Positions 1 through 6,754 of a DNA stretch of 10,031 nucleotides are shown here, in pieces. Position numbers and translations under genes: made by a program. Numbering within the stretch: the stretch's first letter is position 1; the number at the start of each line of letters is the position of its first letter. This DNA comes from Pedobacter sp. Lineage in GTDB: Bacteria; Bacteroidota; Bacteroidia; Sphingobacteriales; Sphingobacteriaceae. The DNA lies in NCBI GenBank assembly GCA_030149995.1, contig JASLGV010000345.1, positions 1-10,031 of the forward strand, given 5' to 3'. Under the pieces are notes generated by a model. It was not told the DNA's origin. It ran no database searches and saw only the letters and a program-made list of their open reading frames with translations.

Positions 1-1278
1 TCCTTTTGTAGCTACTTTACCAGCGCTAACTCCAGAGTTAACTAAGTAAGTTTTTACAGAATTTGCTCTGTCTTTAGATAATTTCAAGTTATATGCAGCA
101 GTACCTTCGCTTGAAGCATAACCGTTTACAGTTACTTTACCACCGTTTTCACGTAACACTGAAGATAATTTATCTAAAGTTGGGTATGATTCAGTTTTTA
201 AAACTGAAGAGTTGAAATCAAAACCGATTTTTTCGAAACCAGTTACAGTGCTAGTAGCAGCAGCTGGCTCTGGTTTTGGAAGTGGACAACCTGAACCATC
301 AACAGCAGTACCTGCAGGAGTTCCTGGGCATTTGTCGAATTGATCAGCAACACCATCACCATCAGTATCTTTTTTCAAATCTTCAACAGATTTTTCAACA
401 GCAGATACACGGTTTTTCAAAGCTTCAACTTCTTGACGTAAAGTTGGATCTTTTAAATCATCATACATTGTAGCTAATGGGTTAGTCCACTCTAAGCTAG
501 GTTTAGCAGAAGAACCTAAAGAGAATTCTAAACCAGCATAACCGTAAGAGAATTTATCTTTAGTAGTACCTTGAGCATAGATTCCGTCGAAGTTATCAGC
601 ATCGATAAAGTTCATAGTGTAACCTAAGTTGAAGTTAACACGCTCAGAAACTTTAAATTTAACACCAACACCTACTGGAATATACATTCCTTTTACGTAA
701 TCTTTAGCAGCGTGTGGATCACCTGCAGGACCAGTAGCTTTACCTTTCCAGTCAACAACTGTACCGTTAGTATAAGTTACTTTCGGAGCATAAGCTAAAT
801 AACCAGCACCAGCAGTAACGAAGAAACCTACTGAATTCTCACGACGTAAGAAATCGATAGAACCTACGTTAACAACACCACGTAAATCTACAGCATATTG
901 TAACTGAGTTTCATATTCTTTAGCAGTTGCGCTACCAGTAGCAATTGGGCCGTTAGTAGAAACGTTTGAACCTGAAACTTTACCACGTAATCCGTTTAAT
1001 TCTAAAGCGAATGAGTGACCTAATTGTTTACGGATGTTTAAACCGTAACCTAAGTTTACATCCCATTGGTTAAAATCGTTAGAACCGCCGATAGCAACAA
1101 CTGGAGCTAAAACACCACCGTTAACACCAATCGACCATGTTCTGTACTGTCCTCTTCCACCAAATACCTTGGTAGAAGAAGTAGTTGCAGGAGTTTCCTG
1201 AGCGACAGCAAGAGAAGCTACTCCTGTTAATGCCACTAAAGAAAGTGCAACACTTTTCTTTAAAGTAGAATAATTCAT
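1..1278 (-). CDS. OmpA-family outer-membrane porin with TSP3 linker, C-terminus cut by window edge
   Basis: Visible are 426 codons, open from the ATG at 1278 to the left edge. Residues 1-26 are a signal peptide (two lysines at 7-8, hydrophobic stretch, cleavage likely after AVA-26). About 35-255 is a Gly/aromatic-rich region with alternating strands, typical of the beta-barrel of OmpA-like proteins. About 272-303 is a short heptad-like coiled coil. Residues 304-332 are a calcium-type thrombospondin-3 repeat (DTDGDG, then DKCPGTP and a second Cys). From about 344 comes the OmpA C-terminal peptidoglycan-binding domain (FDFNSSVL at 353-360, YNLKLSKDRA at 396-405). The visible end lies inside this domain; family members usually run some 35-45 residues further. 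The expected role is to anchor the outer membrane to peptidoglycan and form a small porin. The arginine of the binding motif is present (Arg404), but the usual aspartate is Ser389. Codons are strongly biased (GGT, GCT, GTT, TTA, CGT), suggesting very high expression. The family call is firm. Confidence 0.93.
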   Translation of the reverse strand, partial: MNYSTLKKSVALSLVALTGVASLAVAQETPATTSSTKVFGGRGQYRTWSIGVNGGVLAPVVAIGGSNDFNQWDVNLGYGLNIRKQLGHSFALELNGLRGKVSGSNVSTNGPIATGSATAKEYETQLQYAVDLRGVVNVGSIDFLRRENSVGFFVTAGAGYLAYAPKVTYTNGTVVDWKGKATGPAGDPHAAKDYVKGMYIPVGVGVKFKVSERVNFNLGYTMNFIDADNFDGIYAQGTTKDKFSYGYAGLEFSLGSSAKPSLEWTNPLATMYDDLKDPTLRQEVEALKNRVSAVEKSVEDLKKDTDGDGVADQFDKCPGTPAGTAVDGSGCPLPKPEPAAATSTVTGFEKIGFDFNSSVLKTESYPTLDKLSSVLRENGGKVTVNGYASSEGTAAYNLKLSKDRANSVKTYLVNSGVSAGKVATKG

Positions 1279-1294
1279 AATCTTTTTCTTTTTT
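1279..1294 (-). promoter_or_regulatory. A-rich translation initiation region of the OmpA-family gene
   Basis: The 16 bases before the ATG, read on the minus strand, are almost only A with two G and no Shine-Dalgarno core. Adenines occur at -3, -6, -12 and -13 from the start. These are the positions reported as important for initiation in Flavobacterium, where ribosomes largely ignore Shine-Dalgarno pairing. This supports the chosen start and agrees with the gene's high-expression codon use. Confidence 0.5.
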
Positions 1295-1334
1295 AAGGGT
1301 TAAACAATTTAATTGATTAATTTTTTAGTAAATG

Positions 1335-1364
1335 CAAAAATAATCAAAATTTTAAATTTTCAAA
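1335..1364 (-). promoter_or_regulatory. Bacteroidota sigma-A promoter of the OmpA-family gene
   Basis: On the minus strand, TTTG (1364-1361) is followed after 18 bases by TATTTTTG (1342-1335). This matches the Bacteroidota consensus TTTG at -33 and TAnnTTTG at -7 in sequence and spacing. Transcription would start near 1328-1330, giving an untranslated leader of about 50 bases. It is the only promoter in the window where both boxes are recognisable, which fits the strong codon bias of the gene. Confidence 0.75.
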
Positions 1365-1412
1365 CTTTTGTACAAACTCCGTTCCAAACTTCTATTTAAG
1401 TAATCATTTACT

Positions 1413-1420
1413 TACATTTG
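1413..1420 (+). promoter_or_regulatory. Probable -7 box of the aminopeptidase P gene
   Basis: TACATTTG is an exact match to the Bacteroidota -7 consensus TAnnTTTG and lies 29 bases before the ATG at 1450. No TTTG or TTG is found at the expected -33 distance, so the promoter may be weaker or need an activator. It diverges from the OmpA promoter, with 48 bases between the two core elements. It also supports the ATG at 1450, because translation cannot begin far upstream. Confidence 0.5.
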
Positions 1421-1449
1421 GCCACCGCTCCTTTAAAAGTTTAATTCAT

Positions 1450-2739
1450 ATGAAATATCCTGAAATTGATAACAAGTTATTTATTGAGAACAGAAAAAAC
1501 TTCAATAAAAACCTAAAAAGCAACTCTTTAGCTATTTTTCAATCAAACGATGAGTTTCCCCGCAGCGGAGATCAGAGTTTTATTTTCAAGCAGAATCCAG
1601 ATTTATTTTATTTATCAGGCATTGACCAGGAACAATCTATTTTATTATTATTTCCTGATTGTCCTAATCCTTTATATAAAGAAGTCCTGTTTTTAAGACA
1701 GACAAACGATCATATTAAAGTTTGGGAGGGATACAAGTATACCAAAGAACAAGCAAGATCTGCTTCAGGTATACAAGCGATATACTGGCTGGAGGATTTT
1801 GACAACATCCTGCACAGCATTGTTCATTATGCAGAGAACATCTACCTCAATACAAATGAGAACGACCGCTACGCACACACCGTTCCTTACAGAGATATCC
1901 GGTTTATCGAGAAAATGCGTTCGAAATATCCTTTACACCATTATGAGCGAGCCGCCCCTATTATGCGTGATTTAAGGGTAATTAAATCGGATATCGAAGT
2001 TGAATTAACCAAAAAAGCCTGCGGCATTACGCGTGATGCATTTGTTCGCGTATTAAAATTTATTAAACCCGGCGTTAAAGAATATGAAATAGAGGCCGAA
2101 ATCATACATGAATTCATCCGTCAGGGTGCAACCGGCCATGCATACAATCCAATTATTGCCTCCGGAGCCAATGCAAACATCCTGCATTACAACGACAACA
2201 ACCAGGTATGTAAAGATGGTGAGGTGATCTTATTCGACTTTGGTGCAGAATATGCAAATTACAATGCAGACATGAGCAGATCGGTACCGGTTAACGGCCG
2301 TTTCACAGCCCGTCAGAAAGACGTATACAACGCCGTGCTGCATGTAATGAAAGAATCAACCAAGCTTATTCAGGCAGGTGCCATCTGGAACGCATACCAC
2401 GAGCAGGTGGGCGAACTGATGACAGAGCAACTGATCAAGTTAGGTCTGATTACCGCCAATGATGTTAAAAATCAGGATCCGGCCTGGCCAGCTTATAAAA
2501 AATATTTTATGCATGGAGCCTCTCATCACCTCGGTATTGATGTACACGATTTTGCCAGCCGTTACAAACCATTTGCAGCCGGCAACATTCTGACCATCGA
2601 ACCAGGCATTTATATTCCGGAAGAAGGATTGGGTATTCGCCTTGAAAACAACATATTGATTACTGCCAACGGCAATATAGACCTGATGGCTGATATTCCT
2701 TTGGAAGCCGAAGAAATTGAAGACATTATGAACGGTTAA
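1450..2739 (+). CDS. pepP: Xaa-Pro aminopeptidase (aminopeptidase P, M24B)
   Basis: This 429-residue cytosolic metallopeptidase removes the N-terminal residue from peptides whose second residue is proline. Residues about 6-140 form the AMP_N domain and about 180-425 the pita-bread catalytic domain. All five metal ligands of the E. coli PepP family can be placed: Asp263 (FDFG), Asp274 (NADMSR), His359 (HGASHH), Glu384 (TIEPG) and Glu399 (RLEN). The supporting histidines are also present: His246, His355 and His366 (DVHD). Length is close to the roughly 440 residues of E. coli PepP, so the gene is complete. No signal peptide is seen. It stands alone: the left neighbour is divergent and a terminator follows 54 bases after the stop. 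It is probably a housekeeping enzyme for peptide turnover, not linked to the glycan operon downstream. A prolidase (PepQ) is less likely given the N-terminal domain and the HGxSHxLGxDVHD pattern. Confidence 0.95.
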   Translation: MKYPEIDNKLFIENRKNFNKNLKSNSLAIFQSNDEFPRSGDQSFIFKQNPDLFYLSGIDQEQSILLLFPDCPNPLYKEVLFLRQTNDHIKVWEGYKYTKEQARSASGIQAIYWLEDFDNILHSIVHYAENIYLNTNENDRYAHTVPYRDIRFIEKMRSKYPLHHYERAAPIMRDLRVIKSDIEVELTKKACGITRDAFVRVLKFIKPGVKEYEIEAEIIHEFIRQGATGHAYNPIIASGANANILHYNDNNQVCKDGEVILFDFGAEYANYNADMSRSVPVNGRFTARQKDVYNAVLHVMKESTKLIQAGAIWNAYHEQVGELMTEQLIKLGLITANDVKNQDPAWPAYKKYFMHGASHHLGIDVHDFASRYKPFAAGNILTIEPGIYIPEEGLGIRLENNILITANGNIDLMADIPLEAEEIEDIMNG

Positions 2740-2793
2740 CCATAAGGTTCTAATTTCTTTTAATTAAGACATCTATTATTAAAAATCTGATGC

Positions 2794-2831
2794 AACGAAG
2801 CTTCGCCAATTCCCCGGCGGAGCTCCGTTTT
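2794..2831 (+). terminator. Intrinsic terminator after the aminopeptidase gene
   Basis: The arm AACGAAGCTTCGCC (2794-2807) pairs with GGCGGAGCTCCGTT (2816-2829) around the loop AATTCCCC. The 14-position stem has one mismatch (A2798/C2825) and one G-U wobble (2803/2820). The run TTTT (2828-2831) follows on the plus strand; its first two Ts also close the base of the stem. A GC-rich hairpin with a short U tail 54 bases after the pepP stop is a good rho-independent terminator. Each arm also contains a self-complementary 10-mer (2796-2805 and 2818-2827), so it could alternatively be a dispersed palindromic repeat acting as terminator. Confidence 0.75.
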
Positions 2832-3027
2832 ATCCAGCATACTTTTCCCGCATCGGAAAACCTCGTAGAACCTCTACAAGAATATTCTTTTTGCTTCCCC
2901 ATAGACTTAAAAGCCGGAAGCAACAAACCAAGTCACTCTATATCAACTTAAAAACCCTTGCAAAAACCTTATAATTGACATGTTTAATTTCGCTTAAAAG
3001 GGATAGGTGGGTATTCATCAATAAAAC
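2832..3027. other. Intergenic stretch with no gene, containing one inverted repeat
   Basis: No convincing reading frame starts here on either strand. The one clear structure is an 8-bp perfect inverted repeat, TTGCTTCC (2891-2898) and GGAAGCAA (2916-2923), with a 17-base spacer. A weaker 7-bp stem with one mismatch lies at 2862-2880. Neither is followed by a U run, so they do not read as terminators. The stretch could be the upstream control region of the glycan operon. Confidence 0.4.
2891..2923. repeat. Inverted repeat, 8-bp arms, upstream of the glycan operon
   Basis: TTGCTTCC and its exact complement GGAAGCAA flank 17 bases. It lies about 105 bases before the probable -7 box at 3028. It might be a regulator-binding dyad or an RNA hairpin, but arms of this length can also occur by chance in AT-rich intergenic DNA. 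Confidence 0.3.
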
Positions 3028-3035
3028 TATCTTTG
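3028..3035 (+). promoter_or_regulatory. Probable -7 box of the glycan operon
   Basis: TATCTTTG matches TAnnTTTG exactly and lies 32 bases before the ATG at 3068. There is no TTTG near the expected -33 position; the bases there are G-rich (3001-3010). Transcription would begin near 3041, giving a leader of under 30 bases. It is the only such box close to the first gene after the terminator, so it is the best candidate for the operon promoter. Confidence 0.45.
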
Positions 3036-3067
3036 TAAAAATAAAGCAATATGTAACGCATAAGTGA

Positions 3068-4051
3068 ATGAATTTTAGTATTTCCGTAGTAATTCCAAAT
3101 TATAATGGTCAAAGCTTGCTTGCTCAGGTATTGCCAAGCGTTTACAACGCGCTTTCAACCATAAACAATTCATATGAAGTAATTGTAGTAGACGATTGTT
3201 CCACCGATAACTCTATCGCCTTCATTGAAACGCATTTTCAAGAGGTAAAAATTATCTGCAACAGCCATAACCTCGGTTTCTCAAATACGGTTAACAAAGG
3301 AATCTTCGCTGCACAAAATGATCTGCTCCTCATTTTAAATAATGATGTAAAGTTGTTGCCGCATTACTTCGAACATCAGTTCCACTTCTTTACCATGCCC
3401 GATACTTTTGGTGTAAATGCCACCATATACGATTGGGACAGCGACGTATTGCAGGGCGGAGGAAAAATAATTAACCGGCAGTTATTTAAAATTAAAGCAA
3501 ATAAAAACTTTTACCTCCAGGCAAACAGTTCACAAACCGATTGTCTTACCATGTTCTTATCAGGTACCAATGCCCTGATAGACCGGAAAAAACTTTTATT
3601 GCTTAATGGTTTTGACAACCTGTTCAATCCTTTTTATGTAGAAGATGTAGAACTTTCCATCCGGGCCTTAAGAATGGGATGGAAAATGTATTATGCCCCT
3701 CAGGCGGCATGCATGCACCAAATATCTGTCACGATTAAACAATACAATAAAAAACAAAAAATAAAGTTTCTAACCCTTAGAAATAAGTTCTATCTCCATT
3801 ATATTCACTTAAATGGTCTACAGCTTGCCGCTTGGTATCTGCAAACCGTTATTGAAATCTGTTTAAGAAGTTTAACATTAAACCTGGTTTATTTAAAGGC
3901 TTTTTCTACATTTTTAAAGAATAAAAGAGGAAGAAGTTTGTCAAAGCAAACTTTTACACAATTGCTGGTGCAAAATAACAGACCTAAGAATGGTCTTTTT
4001 ACGCAAATAAAGCTTTATAAAAAGGAACTTTTTAAACGTCTTGACTCTTAA
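3068..4051 (+). CDS. GT2 family glycosyltransferase, rhamnosyltransferase-like
   Basis: A complete 327-residue GT-A fold enzyme, expected on the cytoplasmic face of the inner membrane, moving a sugar from a nucleotide donor to a growing glycan. Motifs in order: SVVIPNYNG (6-14), nucleotide-binding VVDDCSTDNS (40-49), LNNDV (90-94) as the DxD-type metal/donor site, GTNALI (166-171), and YVEDVELSIRALRMGW (190-205) holding the acidic catalytic-base region. NNDV followed by EDVEL is common in rhamnosyltransferase-type GT2 proteins, but donor specificity cannot be read from it. The C-terminus (about 230-327) is basic with hydrophobic stretches (about 250-282), compatible with peripheral membrane contact. 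The start is forced: an in-frame TGA lies directly before the ATG. There is no Shine-Dalgarno sequence. It is the first gene of the operon; the next one starts 7 bases after its stop. Confidence 0.88.
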   Translation: MNFSISVVIPNYNGQSLLAQVLPSVYNALSTINNSYEVIVVDDCSTDNSIAFIETHFQEVKIICNSHNLGFSNTVNKGIFAAQNDLLLILNNDVKLLPHYFEHQFHFFTMPDTFGVNATIYDWDSDVLQGGGKIINRQLFKIKANKNFYLQANSSQTDCLTMFLSGTNALIDRKKLLLLNGFDNLFNPFYVEDVELSIRALRMGWKMYYAPQAACMHQISVTIKQYNKKQKIKFLTLRNKFYLHYIHLNGLQLAAWYLQTVIEICLRSLTLNLVYLKAFSTFLKNKRGRSLSKQTFTQLLVQNNRPKNGLFTQIKLYKKELFKRLDS

Positions 4052-4058
4052 TTAGAAA

Positions 4059-4787
4059 ATGCAGATTTCAGCAGTCATTATTACTAAAAATTCGGCAGAC
4101 ACGATAAAAAACTGTATTGAAAGTTTGTTAAGTGTTTCGGATGAAATTATCCTGGTCGATTCGGGCAGTACAGATAATACACTCGAAATTGCCCGGTCTT
4201 ATGCCTGTAAAATCATCAACACGCCCTGGCTGGGTTATGGGGCAACCAAAAACTTAGGCCATAAACAGGCTCTTTTTCCTTATATACTGTCGCTGGATTC
4301 TGACGAAGTTCTATCCGAAGCTGCAAAAGCAGAAATCGAATCTGTAAAAAGTACCTTAAACGGATTATATGCTTTTAACCGTTTAAATAATTACTGCGGA
4401 AAGTGGATTCGTTACGGCGCCTGGTATCCCGACAGAAAAATAAGATTGTTCCCAAAAGAAACGAGGTGGAACGATGCCAGGAGTCATGAGCAGTTAATCT
4501 TACCTGTTAAGCCTTTAGTGACACTTTTTAAAGCACCCATTCTACATTTTGCATATCGCTCAAAAGCAGAATTAAAATCGAAAACTTATTTATATGCATC
4601 ACTGGGTGCAGAAAATAAAAAAAATTACAGCAAGCTGCTGGCACTTGTTAAAATGATTTTTTCTCCTTTGTTTAGCTTTGTCAAATCATACATCGTAAAG
4701 CTTGGTTTCCTTGATGGTAAATCAGGGTTTGAAATCAGCGCGCTCAATGCCTGGGGTAGTTTTCTCAAATATAGAAAACTCATATAA
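4059..4787 (+). CDS. GT2 glycosyltransferase of the WaaE/KdtX type (LPS-core beta-glucosyltransferase-like)
   Basis: This 242-residue protein has the compact layout of the WaaE/KdtX/LgtF group. These GT2 enzymes add a beta-1,4-glucose to the inner-core heptose of lipopolysaccharide in Proteobacteria. Visible motifs: SAVIITKN (4-11), ILVDSGSTDNT (31-41), SLDSDE (78-83) as the DxD site, GAWYPDRKIRLF (120-131), which is characteristic of the group, HE at 143-144, and the C-terminal GFLDGKSGFEIS region (216-227). Length is typical (about 240-260). It starts 7 bases after the preceding glycosyltransferase, so the two are very likely co-translated. The family call is strong. The actual donor and acceptor in this organism are inference, and a role in LPS core assembly is the simplest reading. 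Confidence 0.88.
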   Translation: MQISAVIITKNSADTIKNCIESLLSVSDEIILVDSGSTDNTLEIARSYACKIINTPWLGYGATKNLGHKQALFPYILSLDSDEVLSEAAKAEIESVKSTLNGLYAFNRLNNYCGKWIRYGAWYPDRKIRLFPKETRWNDARSHEQLILPVKPLVTLFKAPILHFAYRSKAELKSKTYLYASLGAENKKNYSKLLALVKMIFSPLFSFVKSYIVKLGFLDGKSGFEISALNAWGSFLKYRKLI

Positions 4788-4819
4788 CCGCTCGCATCAA
4801 CTTAATTTAGTATTACATT

Positions 4820-6754
4820 ATGGATAAAACATTCCGCTTATCTGAGTATAAAGCACTTTTTTATAGAATACTGCTTGTTTACCTGTTTTATTTTATCAGC
4901 CGGATTTTATTTTTTGCTTTCAATAAGCAGCTATTCGAAGTAAATGGCTTTTTAGAACTGATGCGTCTTTGCTATTACGGAATTGCTTTTGATACTACAG
5001 CGATTCTGTACATTAACGGCTTATTTATATTACTGAGCATCCTGCCGCTTATTATCAACACCCGGAAGGGCTATCAGAAAGGATTGTCTGTTTTATATTT
5101 CGTTACCAATTTCATAGCCTATTCGACCAACTTTATTGACATTATTTATTACAGATTTAGTCAGACGCGCTCCACTAAAGCAGCCCTGGATTTGCTTGCA
5201 AATGAGCAAAACAAGCAATCGCTGCTCTGGCATTTCACGGGCACTTACTGGTACGTAATTCTTTTATTTATTGTAAGTTGTATTTTTTGGATATGGTTAT
5301 ACAAGCTTGTACGCATACAGCCGGTTAAACCTCAGAAGTACATTGGCTATTTTGCTTTCTCCGTATTATCTATACTGATTATCTCTGCTCTGGCAGTTGG
5401 CGGCATCAGGGGCGATTTTAAACACAGCACGCGGCCAATTAACCTGGTCGATGCCTACAAACATGTTACTGTGCCCAATCAGGGTGATGTGATTTTAAAC
5501 ACGCCCTTTGCTATTTTCAGAACCCTGAACACCAGCCAGTATAAAATCAAAAACTGGGTTACCACTGATTACATCAACAAGGAAATTAAACCCGTTAAAC
5601 AATATGAAAGGACTGTAACAACCAGGCCAAATATTGTGGTTTTTATTCTGGAGAGCATGGCCCGCGAATACTGGGGAAGCATGAACCGGAACAGCAGTAT
5701 TCCCGATTTTAAATCCTATACACCTTTTCTCGATTCCCTTTCAGATCAGAGCCTGATTTTTACGAATGCTTTCGCCAATGGCCGGCAGTCTATCCATGCC
5801 ATGTCGTCGGTATTAGCCGGGATTCCATCTTTCCAAACTGCTTTTACTTCTTCTCCTTACGCAAAGCAAAAGATACAATCGCTCGTATCCATCTGCGATT
5901 CGATGGGCTATGAAACATCTTTCTTTCATGGAGCAGCCAATGGCTCCATGGGATTTTTAGGTTTTAGCAACATATTAGGATTTAAAAATTACTACGGCAA
6001 AACAGAATACAACAACGACGCAGATTATGATGGGATTTGGGGAATCTGGGATGAACCCTTTTTCAAATACATGGGAAAAACCTTAGGCCAGCAACAGCAG
6101 CCTTTTATGGCTACACTTTTCTCACTATCCTCGCACGATCCGTTTAAAATACCAAAACAATACGAAGACCGGTTTAAAGGTGGTCCCATTCCGATTCATA
6201 AATGTGTGCAGTATACAGATAATGCGTTACGCAACTTTTTTAATTATGCCAAAACACAGCCCTGGTACAACAACACCATTTTTGTAATTACGGCCGATCA
6301 TACCAATCAACCCTATTATCCTGAATTTAGTAAGCCGGTTAACCGGTTTGCCGTTCCGATTTTATTCTTCAGCCCCAATCCGGCATACAATCTTAAAGGA
6401 GTGCGAACAGATCTGGCTACCCAGATGGATATTTACCCTTCTATTGTTGATTTGATAGGCTACAACAAACCTTTCAGATCATGGGGCAGAAGTCTGATCA
6501 GCAACACCCCCAACGAAACGCCACGTGTAATGAATTCGCCCGGAAATATTTACCAGTTTATGCAGGGCAACTACACCTATGTTTTTGATGGAAAAAACTT
6601 TACTGGCATTTACGGCATTGCAGACAAAGGGCTTGTTCAAAATCTTTTGTCGAACCCAAATGCTAAAATGAAAAAGGGTATGCTTGATGTAAAAGCCTTT
6701 TTACAGGATTATATGGAACGCATTATCAACCATAAATTAAACACGGCTAAATGA
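4820..6754 (+). CDS. LtaS-like membrane phosphotransferase (sulfatase fold)
   Basis: A 644-residue inner-membrane protein with five predicted N-terminal helices (about 11-34, 52-78, 88-112, 143-163, 174-195) followed by a large sulfatase-fold catalytic domain (about 268-560), which should face the periplasm. This is the architecture of lipoteichoic acid synthase, OpgB-type phosphoglycerol transferases and related phosphoethanolamine transferases. Metal-site motifs are recognisable: ILES with Glu278, NGRQSIHAM with Ser324 at the presumed nucleophile position, LSSHD (436-440), and TADHT with Asp493 and His494. LtaS of Staphylococcus uses threonine as nucleophile. True sulfatases need the CxPxR motif, absent here, so a sulfatase function is unlikely. 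In a Gram-negative glycan operon it probably transfers phosphoglycerol or phosphoethanolamine from a phospholipid to a saccharide; the donor and acceptor are inferred. It lies 32 bases after the previous gene, and its TGA overlaps the next ATG. Confidence 0.87.
   Translation: MDKTFRLSEYKALFYRILLVYLFYFISRILFFAFNKQLFEVNGFLELMRLCYYGIAFDTTAILYINGLFILLSILPLIINTRKGYQKGLSVLYFVTNFIAYSTNFIDIIYYRFSQTRSTKAALDLLANEQNKQSLLWHFTGTYWYVILLFIVSCIFWIWLYKLVRIQPVKPQKYIGYFAFSVLSILIISALAVGGIRGDFKHSTRPINLVDAYKHVTVPNQGDVILNTPFAIFRTLNTSQYKIKNWVTTDYINKEIKPVKQYERTVTTRPNIVVFILESMAREYWGSMNRNSSIPDFKSYTPFLDSLSDQSLIFTNAFANGRQSIHAMSSVLAGIPSFQTAFTSSPYAKQKIQSLVSICDSMGYETSFFHGAANGSMGFLGFSNILGFKNYYGKTEYNNDADYDGIWGIWDEPFFKYMGKTLGQQQQPFMATLFSLSSHDPFKIPKQYEDRFKGGPIPIHKCVQYTDNALRNFFNYAKTQPWYNNTIFVITADHTNQPYYPEFSKPVNRFAVPILFFSPNPAYNLKGVRTDLATQMDIYPSIVDLIGYNKPFRSWGRSLISNTPNETPRVMNSPGNIYQFMQGNYTYVFDGKNFTGIYGIADKGLVQNLLSNPNAKMKKGMLDVKAFLQDYMERIINHKLNTAK

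Noticed and set aside
276..473. A plus-strand 65-codon frame rich in Gln and His inside the OmpA-family gene.
   Set aside because: It lies antisense to the coiled-coil and TSP3 region; the odd composition is the complement of GAT/GGT/GTT-rich codons of the real gene.
1366..1370. TTTTG on the plus strand as the -33 box of the pepP promoter.
   Set aside because: It is over 40 bases from the -7 box at 1413, much more than the usual 17-23 bases.
2862..2880. A possible small hairpin (7-bp stem with one mismatch, 5-base loop) downstream of the pepP terminator.
   Set aside because: It is weak, has no U run after it and could easily arise by chance.
3051..3056. ATGTAA start-stop in the leader of the first glycosyltransferase gene.
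   Set aside because: A single start-stop pair in a short AT-rich leader is expected by chance and there is no ribosome-binding context.
4820..6754. Annotation of the sulfatase-fold protein as a true sulfatase.
   Set aside because: The CxPxR formylglycine motif is absent and the five N-terminal membrane helices are those of LtaS/phosphotransferase-type proteins.
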